In this document: positions 1 to 5,752 of the stretch, in pieces | Layout: each line of letters starts with the position of its first letter | How positions within the stretch are numbered: position 1 is the first letter of the stretch | Source of the DNA: CAYNFH01 sp964396385 | GTDB taxonomy: Bacteria; Armatimonadota; Chthonomonadetes; Chthonomonadales; CAJBBX01 | Length of the DNA stretch: 16,285 nucleotides | NCBI GenBank assembly: GCA_964396385.1 | Contig: CAYNFH010000156.1 | Location: 1 to 16,285, forward strand | Direction of reading: 5' to 3' | The notes under the pieces: generated by a model | Told to the model about the DNA's origin: nothing | The model's database searches: none | What the model saw: only the letters and a program-made list of their open reading frames with translations | Made by a program: the position numbers and the translations under genes

Positions 1-123
1 ATAGTGGTCCGCACGCATGTCCTAGCGGACTGCTGGTAGGTCAGTCGGAGGGCGAGGCTCCCGCCGAGCCGCTCTGTAAGGATTTGCACACGGTAACGTC
101 AGTGCGCCCATGCCAGCAAGCAG

Positions 124-129
124 TAGAAT
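124..129 (+). promoter_or_regulatory. Possible -10 element placed for a leaderless mRNA
   Basis: TAGAAT matches the TATAAT consensus at five of six positions and ends six bases before the ATG at 136, so transcription would start at or next to the start codon. No good -35 lies 16-18 bases upstream and there is no Shine-Dalgarno sequence between this hexamer and the ATG. Leaderless transcripts with this geometry are well known in some bacterial phyla; here it is an inference from spacing only. Confidence 0.4.
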
Positions 130-135
130 TGAGAT

Positions 136-807
136 ATGAGCGTCATCCAGTGGCTTGGTCTTGCGGGCGTTTTGCCCTTCATGTGCTTCACCTCGCCGCC
201 GTATGGTGGGTTTCAGCGCGGCCATAGGTTATCTCATCCTAATCCCATCGTCGTCGACTTCGCAATCAACCGATGGAAGCTTGATCTCCCGCCCGATAAA
301 CTAGTGCGGCTAGGCAACAAGCGCAAGGTCGACGACAAACTTGGCAAGTTCCACGAGTTCCCCATCAATTGGGGCCAGCAAGGACCTAAGCCGTCGAACG
401 GCCGGAGGGTGAACCCGGATGAAGATGACGAAATTGTGTACTATCGCGACAGGCGAGGCACACGTCTCGTCCAATACCTCGATGAGGAAGGGCCAGACCA
501 ACCCATTCTCTCGGCCGAATGCAAGCACCGCGCAACGCTGATCTCCCTGGACCTTTCGGACCTCAAGACGCCTTCTGGCCTTCGATTGGGAGATTCTGCC
601 AACAGGCTCAGGTCTGTTCTCGGTAGGCCGACACTTCATTACCGATTCCGAACATACACCATTCTCCTCTACATTCAGAAGCCGGAATATAGCCGGTTAG
701 AGGGCAAGTCTTATCCCTCGGCCAACGCCGCCGCATATGTGACTGAGCGGGACCGCCTCGTGGAGATAGGCATCTTCTTTCTGAGCCTTGAGCCGCGCCC
801 GCATTAG
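136..807 (+). CDS. Hypothetical protein, possibly exported
   Basis: I do not recognise this 223-residue protein. Residues 4-18 form a hydrophobic stretch that could be an uncleaved anchor or a signal peptide, but there is no clean cleavage site and the Cys at 17 is not in a good lipobox. The middle is charged (a DEDDE run near residue 96). A C-terminal part, from about residue 148, begins GLRLGDSANRLRSVLGRP, a pattern seen in small secreted or envelope proteins of unknown function (GxxLGDS...LGxP), and ends in a beta-rich section. The ATG at 136 has no ribosome binding site, only the -10-like hexamer just upstream. Base composition is visibly lower in G+C than the rest of the window (31, 38 and 29 of 60 in three sampled rows), which suggests a different origin. 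The gene stands alone, convergent with the toxin-antitoxin pair. Confidence 0.7.
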   Translation: MSVIQWLGLAGVLPFMCFTSPPYGGFQRGHRLSHPNPIVVDFAINRWKLDLPPDKLVRLGNKRKVDDKLGKFHEFPINWGQQGPKPSNGRRVNPDEDDEIVYYRDRRGTRLVQYLDEEGPDQPILSAECKHRATLISLDLSDLKTPSGLRLGDSANRLRSVLGRPTLHYRFRTYTILLYIQKPEYSRLEGKSYPSANAAAYVTERDRLVEIGIFFLSLEPRPH

Positions 808-875
808 CATGCACAGGTCGCGGTGACCTCCCGCACAAGGGTCTTCTCCATCCGAGCAAATCAGCCAAAAACCGC

Positions 876-914
876 GAGGGGCCGCTTCTGCCGTGACAGC
901 AGAAACGGCCCCTC
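876..914 (-). terminator. Rho-independent terminator of the toxin-antitoxin operon
   Basis: A nine-base arm GAGGGGCCG (876-884) pairs with CGGCCCCTC (906-914). After one mismatch the stem continues with TTCTGC against GCAGAA, leaving a seven-base loop. Read on the minus strand the stem is followed within a few bases by five T (plus-strand AAAAA at 867-871), the classic intrinsic terminator layout, and it lies about 65 bases past the toxin stop codon. On the plus strand no T-tract follows, so termination of the 136-807 gene here would be weaker. Confidence 0.8.
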
Positions 915-979
915 CCCCCACTCACAATATGCCTGCTCGCTTACTCCCTGTGCAAACTACCTGATCCGATCGCATGACC

Positions 980-1396
980 CTAGTCGTCTCGCCGTATCAG
1001 GGCGGTGAAGCCCTCCTGAGCGAAGTGGTGATCGTGAGTGAGCGCCTCTTCGATTCCCTGGCTACGCATTACCGACATGGAGATGCAATCGGTCAGGCTG
1101 TACTCCTTGTCTCGGCGGCGCTCGTAGAGGTCGAGGCCCTCCAGAAAGGATTCGTGACTCTGCGCCATTACGGTAACAGCGGGGTTGGAGAGAATGCTTC
1201 GGACGGTTAGAGCCGCCTTGGTCCGCAGGAACGGGCCTCCGGCGCTCAAGCCGGTGAGGAATTCCGAGAGGACCTCTTCCGTGGTCACGAGCTGAGGATC
1301 AGCAGTCAGGGCACGGGCACGCTTCGCCTCTTGATGCCACGGATCGCGTGGATTCGTGATCGCGATCCAGTACAGCGTGTCCGCGAATACCTTCAC
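980..1396 (-). CDS. vapC: PIN-domain ribonuclease toxin (VapC-like)
   Basis: The 138-residue product has the size and residue pattern of a PIN-domain toxin, a Mg2+-dependent RNase of VapBC-type systems. The first acidic residue is D6 in VKVFADT, followed by E45 in a VLSEFL helix, D103 in YSLTDCIS and D122 in ALTHDHHF. These are the conserved acidic residues expected in an active PIN fold, so the toxin looks intact. Homologues begin at the same point, (M)KVFADTLYW, so I choose the GTG at 1396, which overlaps the antitoxin stop codon as GTGA. The frame stays open further upstream, but that part does not resemble the family. The order antitoxin-toxin and the four-base overlap imply translational coupling. 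The target RNA cannot be deduced. Confidence 0.9.
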   Translation of the reverse strand: MKVFADTLYWIAITNPRDPWHQEAKRARALTADPQLVTTEEVLSEFLTGLSAGGPFLRTKAALTVRSILSNPAVTVMAQSHESFLEGLDLYERRRDKEYSLTDCISMSVMRSQGIEEALTHDHHFAQEGFTALIRRDD

Positions 1397-1650
1397 TCCC
1401 GCTTCGGCGTGCCGTAGACGTAGTGGTCCAACTGGTCGGATAGATCGGGCGGCAGCTTGGCCCACTCCTCGTCCGGCACGTCGGACACAATGTCGGCAAT
1501 GATGTCTTCAATAGGCCGCGTGTCTGCCGTCCCTGTTGCGGTGTCGGGTTCCGGCAGAACCGTCAGCTTCAGTCTATGCCCCGCGAACTCCGGCGCCCGC
1601 CGTGCTATCTCTTCCCAGGTTCCTTCGATTTCCAGCAATGGAACAGCCAT
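1393..1650 (-). CDS. Antitoxin partner of the PIN toxin
   Basis: This 85-residue acidic protein lies directly upstream of the PIN toxin and shares the bases GTGA with it. Residues 6-32 (LEIEGTWEEIARRAPEFAG then KLTVL) resemble the beta-strand/helix segment found in many short antitoxins paired with PIN toxins. The C-terminal end, with WAKLPPDLSDQLDHYVYG, matches the usual toxin-wrapping tail of such partners. It has no clear helix-turn-helix or complete AbrB domain, so its DNA-binding family is uncertain. The start is firm: AGGAGG sits ten bases upstream of the ATG. By family behaviour it should neutralise the toxin and repress the shared promoter. Confidence 0.85.
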   Translation of the reverse strand: MAVPLLEIEGTWEEIARRAPEFAGHRLKLTVLPEPDTATGTADTRPIEDIIADIVSDVPDEEWAKLPPDLSDQLDHYVYGTPKRE

Positions 1651-1677
1651 ACCTCTCTTGCCTCCTATCCTGGGCGG

Positions 1678-1707
1678 ATTCTACCATGCCCACGAGCAGT
1701 ACGCCAA
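1678..1707 (-). promoter_or_regulatory. Promoter of the toxin-antitoxin operon
   Basis: On the minus strand TTGGCG (1702-1707) and TAGAAT (1678-1683) are separated by 18 bases, and the -10 is preceded by TGG, which also makes it an extended -10 element. Transcription would begin about 20 bases before the antitoxin ATG, leaving room for the AGGAGG at 1661-1666. It lies in the 70-base gap after the peptidase gene, so the pair need not depend on readthrough from the operon upstream. Confidence 0.6.
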
Positions 1708-1720
1708 TTGAGCCGCGACC

Positions 1721-2809
1721 TTACACTGTGCGCCCGTGCCTCCGCAGGATCTCCCCCACCCGGTCATGCGGCAGGGCGGGCACATGATGGCCCTGGAAGC
1801 CGGTCATCGGCTCCGCCGCCACCAGCGCGTTGATGATCGCTTCCTCCGTGGCCTGTACCGTGGCCTCGAAGAGAAGAGTAATGCGCGCCAGCCCCAGCAT
1901 GGTCACCGCACAGTCCTGCTCCGGATTCGCGCCCTTCAAATTGGCTGTGGAGAACGCCAGGAACAGGTCCCCCGAGGTGATGCCTGCCACGCTGCCCGTG
2001 CGCGCCAGCCCCATTCCCGCGCGCTTCGCCAGCGCTTTGAGTTGGTTCGGCAGGAGCGGTGCGTCCGTGGCGACCAGTATGATGATGGAGCCGCGCTCTT
2101 CGGGAGGGCGCGCGGGCTGCGCCAGCTCCCGCCCCACCGGCACGCCCGCGATGAGGAGCTGCCTCGGCCCGCCGTGGTTCGCCTGCACCAGCACGCCCAT
2201 CGTGTAGGTGCGGGCGCCCAGCCGGACCACGCGCGAGGCGGTGCCGATACCGGCTTTGAATCCGTGGCAGATCATGCCGGTACCGCCGCCCACACTGCCC
2301 TCGGCCACCGCCCCGCCGGCCGCGGATTCCAGCGCCTGGATCGCGTGCTCCGGCCGCACGTGGAAACCGTTGACGTCGTTGAGCCAGCCGTCCCATGTCT
2401 CCGCCACCACCGGCAGGGAGAACGGCCCCGGCATCCTTCCCGTACGGACCTGCCAGGCGATCACCGCGTCCCGCACCACGCCCACGCTGTGCGTGTTGGT
2501 GATCATCACCGGCCCGTACAGCAGCCCGGACTCCTCCACCCAGGCCGTGCCGGTCATCTCTCCGTTGCCGTTCAGCGAGAACCATCCGGCAAAGGCGGGC
2601 GACAAATCTTCCCTCCCCCTCGGCAGGATCGCCGTCACCCCCGTCCGGACCGAACTGCCTTCGACGAGCGTGCTGTGCCCCACCGTCACTCCCGGCACGT
2701 CCGTGATGGCATTCAGCCTGCCCGGCTCTCCCTCAAAGGGAATCTCCAGGTCCCGCGCTCGCCGGCTGGCTGATGGTTGATAGTTGATGGTTGATGGCAC
2801 CGGCTTCAC
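1721..2809 (-). CDS. P1 family (S58) peptidase, DmpA/BapA-type beta-aminopeptidase
   Basis: The 362-residue protein matches the DmpA family of self-cleaving N-terminal-nucleophile peptidases. Visible family marks are RARDL..PFEG and NAITDVPGVTVGH near the N-terminus, GSVGGGTGM at 171-179, VQANHG with N211 as likely oxyanion residue, and RGSII before VATDAPLLP. The Gly240-Ser241 bond corresponds to the DmpA autocleavage site and Ser241 to its nucleophile; SGD at 279-281 follows. Family members remove N-terminal L-, D- or beta-amino acids, including beta-alanine, from small peptides. It is the last gene of an operon with a transaminase and a semialdehyde dehydrogenase, which favours beta-amino acid release. 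The start is uncertain: GTG 2809 lies in an octamer repeat, while GTG 2800 has AAGGTGA at good spacing. Residues 5-14 are encoded by heptamer repeats. The substrate is inferred. Confidence 0.88.
   Translation of the reverse strand: MKPVPSTINYQPSASRRARDLEIPFEGEPGRLNAITDVPGVTVGHSTLVEGSSVRTGVTAILPRGREDLSPAFAGWFSLNGNGEMTGTAWVEESGLLYGPVMITNTHSVGVVRDAVIAWQVRTGRMPGPFSLPVVAETWDGWLNDVNGFHVRPEHAIQALESAAGGAVAEGSVGGGTGMICHGFKAGIGTASRVVRLGARTYTMGVLVQANHGGPRQLLIAGVPVGRELAQPARPPEERGSIIILVATDAPLLPNQLKALAKRAGMGLARTGSVAGITSGDLFLAFSTANLKGANPEQDCAVTMLGLARITLLFEATVQATEEAIINALVAAEPMTGFQGHHVPALPHDRVGEILRRHGRTV
2770..2797. repeat. Heptamer tandem array (TTGATGG, four units)
   Basis: Four units with an exact period of seven: CTGATGG, TTGATAG, TTGATGG, TTGATGG. 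On the minus strand they are read as codons for residues 5-14 of the peptidase (PSTINYQPSA), a stretch with no counterpart in the family. It directly follows, on the minus strand, an octamer array at 2803-2834. Confidence 0.85.
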
Positions 2810-2834
2810 CTTGTCACCAGGTCACCTTGTCACC
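2803..2834. repeat. Octamer tandem array (GGTGANNN on the minus strand, four units)
   Basis: Plus-strand units are GCTTCACC, TTGTCACC, AGGTCACC and TTGTCACC; on the minus strand they read GGTGACAA, GGTGACCT, GGTGACAA, GGTGAAGC. The dehydrogenase stop codon (TGA, 2830-2832) and the first possible peptidase start (GTG, 2807-2809) both lie inside units. AAGGTGA in the array resembles a Shine-Dalgarno sequence and is well placed for the alternative GTG at 2800. Confidence 0.85.
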
Positions 2835-4329
2835 ATCCCAAGCGGCGCTCATAGGCGATGTCCCAGCGGGAGAGGATCAGCTTCTGGCGCGTATAGAAGA
2901 GGACGCCTTCCGTGCCCTGAACGTGCAGGTCGCCGTAGAAGCTCTCGTTCCAGCCGGAGAAGGAGAAGAGCGCCATGGGCGCGGGCACCCCCACGTTCAC
3001 GCCCACCATCCCGCACGGGACCTCCCGCGCGAACTGCCTGGCCGCCGCGCCGCTGCTCGTGAAGATGGTCGCGCCGTTACCATAGCCATTGCGGCCTACC
3101 CATTCAATCGCCTCGTCCAGGGTGCGGGGGCGCATCATCCCCAGCACGGGGCCGAACACCTCCTGCTTGAATAGCTCCATCTCCGGCGTTACCCCGTCCA
3201 GCAGAGTAGGACCCACGAAGAAGCCGCGGTCCGGCACGTCCCGCCTGCCGTCACGCTCCAGCCGGGCGTGGGCAGCCGAGCGGTCGATGGTCGCCCCGAT
3301 CCGCTCCCGCGTTGCTCCGTCTATCACCGGTCCCATCTCTGCCGAGGCGTCCACGGTTGTGTCCGCCACCCGGAGCCGCTCCATCGCGTCCAGTACCCGC
3401 TCGCGCACCGGATCCGCGGCTTCGCCGACGGCCAGCACCAGCGAGCCTGCCATGCACCGCTGTCCCGCGCACCCGAACGCCGAGCCCATGATGGCGCGCA
3501 GCGTGGAGTCCGGCTCCGCGTCCGGCATCACCAGCAGCACGTTCTTGGCCCCGCCCGCCGCCTGCATCCGCTTGCCGTGCGCGCACCCCTCCGTGTACAC
3601 GCGCCGCGCAACCGCGGAGGAGCCCACGAAGCTGATGGCTGCTATCTGAGGATGCGCGCAGAGCGCATCGACCACCTCCCGACCACCGTGGACGATGTTG
3701 AAGACGCCCTCCGGAAGTCCCGCCTCCAGGAACAGCTCGCCCAACCGCACTGCCGTGAGCGGCACCTTCTCGCTGGGCTTCAGCACGAACGTATTGCCGC
3801 AGGCGATGGCCAGCGGGAACATCCAGAGCGGCACCATGGCGGGAAAATTGAAAGGGGTGATGCCCGCGCAAATGCCGATCGGCTCGCGTGTGGTGACCGC
3901 GTCTATCTGCTCCGCCACTTGCGGCAGGCTCTCGCCCTTTAGGAGATGTGGAATGCCGCACGCCAGCTCCACCACCTCGATCCCGCGGCGGACGTCTCCC
4001 TGCGCCTCGGCGCGCGTCTTTCCGTTCTCCCGAGTGACGAGCGCGGCCAGCTCATCAAACCGGCGCTCCAGCAGCTCACGGTACCGGAACAACACCGTCG
4101 CGCGCCTGGGGGCCGGCATGCGCGACCAGTCCCGGTAGGCCTCTGCCGCCGCCTGGACCGCCGCGTCCACCTCGCGGGCGCTGCCCATCGGCGTCCACGC
4201 GATCACCTCGCCGGTCGAAGGATTGTGTACCGGATGTCGCCCCTCCACGTCAGCAACCACCCACCTGCCGTTGACCAGATTCGGGACGAGCGGGGCTCCG
4301 TCCGTCCCCCGTCCTCCGTCTTCCGTCAT
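2830..4329 (-). CDS. mmsA: Methylmalonate/malonate-semialdehyde dehydrogenase (CoA-acylating)
   Basis: The 499-residue enzyme belongs to the aldehyde dehydrogenase superfamily, methylmalonate-semialdehyde dehydrogenase branch. It converts methylmalonate or malonate semialdehyde, NAD+ and CoA to propionyl- or acetyl-CoA plus CO2. Visible marks are TPFNFPAMVPLWM near 158, FVLKPSEK near 182 for NAD binding, FVGS near 235 and the catalytic Cys (about 292) in GCAGQRCMAGS. The branch-specific end has GVNVGVPAPMALFSFSGW, SFYGDLH and FYT. QAAGGAKN replaces the usual Glu general base, as expected in this CoA-dependent branch. Length is normal. I choose ATG 4329, seven bases past the transaminase stop, with AAGGGG upstream; GTG 4332 is possible. 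The codons after the ATG, TEDGGRGTDG, come from a heptamer repeat. Its neighbour suggests a role in beta-alanine or beta-aminoisobutyrate breakdown rather than inositol use. Confidence 0.95.
   Translation of the reverse strand: MTEDGGRGTDGAPLVPNLVNGRWVVADVEGRHPVHNPSTGEVIAWTPMGSAREVDAAVQAAAEAYRDWSRMPAPRRATVLFRYRELLERRFDELAALVTRENGKTRAEAQGDVRRGIEVVELACGIPHLLKGESLPQVAEQIDAVTTREPIGICAGITPFNFPAMVPLWMFPLAIACGNTFVLKPSEKVPLTAVRLGELFLEAGLPEGVFNIVHGGREVVDALCAHPQIAAISFVGSSAVARRVYTEGCAHGKRMQAAGGAKNVLLVMPDAEPDSTLRAIMGSAFGCAGQRCMAGSLVLAVGEAADPVRERVLDAMERLRVADTTVDASAEMGPVIDGATRERIGATIDRSAAHARLERDGRRDVPDRGFFVGPTLLDGVTPEMELFKQEVFGPVLGMMRPRTLDEAIEWVGRNGYGNGATIFTSSGAAARQFAREVPCGMVGVNVGVPAPMALFSFSGWNESFYGDLHVQGTEGVLFYTRQKLILSRWDIAYERRLGW
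4302..4329. repeat. Heptamer tandem array (CCGTCNN, four units)
   Basis: Plus-strand units CCGTCCC, CCGTCCT, CCGTCTT, CCGTCAT have an exact seven-base period. On the minus strand the first unit is ATGACGG, so the dehydrogenase start codon is itself the edge of the array, and the following units are translated as an atypical Gly/Asp-rich N-terminus. Confidence 0.85.
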
Positions 4330-4352
4330 CACCCCCTCACCCCTTCACCACC
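4329..4352. repeat. Octamer tandem array (GGTGANNN on the minus strand, three units)
   Basis: Plus-strand units TCACCCCC, TCACCCCT and TCACCACC are followed by a degenerate TCAATGCC. In the phase used for 2803-2834 the minus strand reads GGTGAAGG, GGTGAGGG, GGTGATGA. The transaminase TGA (4337-4339) lies inside a unit and the dehydrogenase ATG touches the end. The G-rich units also supply the only ribosome-binding-like sequence for the dehydrogenase. Confidence 0.75.
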
Positions 4353-5620
4353 TCAATGCCGCAATGCAGCGCCTCCACCAGGGCGTCCACGTGCTCCTCC
4401 TTCGCGATAAGCGGCATCCCGGTGCGGATGACGCTCCCGTACAGCCCGCCCTTGCCCACCAGCACGCCGCGGCGTTTCGCCTCCTCCATCACCTGGACTA
4501 CCGCCCGCGGATGCGGCTCCTTAGTCTCGCGGTCCTTCACCAGCTCCAGTCCCTGCATCAGCCCCATACCGCGCACATCACCTACGATCGGATGCCGCTC
4601 CTTCAGCTCCTCCAGTCTGCGGCGCAGGTAGCCGCCCACCACGGCCGCATTCCGGCGCAGGTCCTGCTCCTCGATCACCTGGATGGTCGCCAGCGACGCC
4701 GCCGTGGAGACCGGATTGCCGCCAAAGGTGGCGAAGGTGAGGCCGGTGTAGCTGTCCGCCACCTCCGGCGTCGCGATCGTGAGGCCGATGGGGGCGCCGT
4801 TCGCCATCCCTTTGGCGGATGTGATAATGTCTGGCTCCACGTTCCAGTGCTCGATGCCGAACCACTTGTCACCTGTACGACCCCAGGCGGTCTGTACCTC
4901 GTCGCAGATGAACAGGCCGCCGTACTTGCGCGCTATCTCCACCGCCCGTTCGAAGTAGCCGGGCGGCGGCACGATGAACCCGCCCACACCCATGATGGTC
5001 TCCGCCATGAACGCGGCGATCTGTCCGGTGGTGGTGGTCTGGATGACGTCCTCGATGTCATCCGCACAGGCCAGGCCGCACTCGGGATAGGAGAGCTTGA
5101 AGGGGCAGCGGTAGCAGTTGGGCGCCCGCGCGTGCACGATTCCCGGCACCTGCGCCGGTACCGGCCGCCACGTGTGCAGCCCGGCGGCGGAGAGCGCCGT
5201 GGCGGACCGGCCGCTGTAGCTGTGCCGCAGCACCACCACCTCCGACCGGCCGGTGTGCTGTTTGGCGGCCATGATGGCCGTGTCGTTCGCCTCCGTGCCG
5301 CTGCTGGTGAAGAACGACTTCCGCAGCCGCCCCGGCGCGATCTGCGCCAGCTTCTCCGCCAGGTCGGACTGCGGCCGGTTGGCGTACAGCGCGGAGGTGT
5401 GCTGGAGCTTGCGCACCTGATCGGTAATAGCCGCTACCATCTTCGGATTGGCATGGCCCACGCTTATGGTAAGAACGCCGCCGAAGCAGTCCAGATAGCG
5501 CCTGCCCCGGTCGTCCCACACGTACATCCCGTCGCCGTGGTCCAGCGCGATGGGCTCCTCGTAGTAGGTGGCGACGGCGGGAAAAAGGTACTCGCGGTGC
5601 TTGCGGAGGATCTCTGACAT
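4337..5620 (-). CDS. Class III PLP-dependent aminotransferase (AGXT2 / beta-alanine transaminase-like)
   Basis: The 427-residue protein is a fold type I, class III aminotransferase. Residues 107-112 (SGTEAN) bind the cofactor phosphate, D240 in ICDEVQTAWGRTG pairs with the PLP ring nitrogen, K270 in TSAKGMANG is the Schiff-base lysine, and TFGGNP at 298-303 is conserved. Such enzymes move the amino group of an omega- or beta-amino acid to pyruvate or glyoxylate. The gene is first in an operon with a methylmalonate/malonate-semialdehyde dehydrogenase, so beta-alanine or 3-aminoisobutyrate is the likeliest donor; 4-aminobutyrate or ornithine cannot be excluded. A Cys-rich stretch, NCYRCPF then CGLAC (C169, C172, C181, C185), is notable. 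I choose ATG 5620 because GGAGAGG lies five bases upstream; the in-frame GTG at 5650 has no spaced ribosome binding site. Confidence 0.9.
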   Translation of the reverse strand: MSEILRKHREYLFPAVATYYEEPIALDHGDGMYVWDDRGRRYLDCFGGVLTISVGHANPKMVAAITDQVRKLQHTSALYANRPQSDLAEKLAQIAPGRLRKSFFTSSGTEANDTAIMAAKQHTGRSEVVVLRHSYSGRSATALSAAGLHTWRPVPAQVPGIVHARAPNCYRCPFKLSYPECGLACADDIEDVIQTTTTGQIAAFMAETIMGVGGFIVPPPGYFERAVEIARKYGGLFICDEVQTAWGRTGDKWFGIEHWNVEPDIITSAKGMANGAPIGLTIATPEVADSYTGLTFATFGGNPVSTAASLATIQVIEEQDLRRNAAVVGGYLRRRLEELKERHPIVGDVRGMGLMQGLELVKDRETKEPHPRAVVQVMEEAKRRGVLVGKGGLYGSVIRTGMPLIAKEEHVDALVEALHCGIEVVKG

Positions 5621-5625
5621 GCGCG

Positions 5626-5632
5626 CCTCTCC
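5626..5632 (-). promoter_or_regulatory. Ribosome binding site fixing the aminotransferase start
   Basis: GGAGAGG on the minus strand, five bases before ATG 5620. The alternative GTG at 5650 directly abuts an AAGGA with no spacer, so 5620 is preferred. Confidence 0.75.
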
Positions 5633-5708
5633 ACGGAAAGATCTTCCCACTCCTTTCGTCGTGGCGGCGGGTTCCCCTCCGCGCCGGTATCCGGTTTGGG
5701 CCCAGGTT

Positions 5709-5717
5709 TGCTACAAT
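5709..5717 (+). promoter_or_regulatory. Extended -10 promoter of the signalling operon
   Basis: TGC-TACAAT: the hexamer at 5712-5717 matches consensus at five of six positions and carries the upstream TGN of an extended -10, with no convincing -35. Transcription would start near 5724, about 29 bases before the kinase ATG. The same TTTGCTAYAAT string precedes the gene at 14499. The complement reads TATTGTA, so weak divergent firing toward the aminotransferase is possible. Confidence 0.6.
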
Positions 5718-5752
5718 ACGGGTCAAAGAGCCCCAATGTGCAAGAACGAAAG

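Noticed and set aside
823..1008. Small plus-strand gene downstream of the first gene
   Set aside because: It runs through the terminator hairpin, has no ribosome binding site and no recognisable product.
2770..2834. CRISPR-like array
   Set aside because: Units are seven or eight bases with no spacers, and no cas gene is near. These are short tandem repeats.
4223..5617. A 464-codon open frame opposite the aminotransferase
   Set aside because: The opposite strand encodes a complete enzyme with all catalytic motifs; the composition of this frame (His/Arg/Leu-rich) is typical of antisense shadows.
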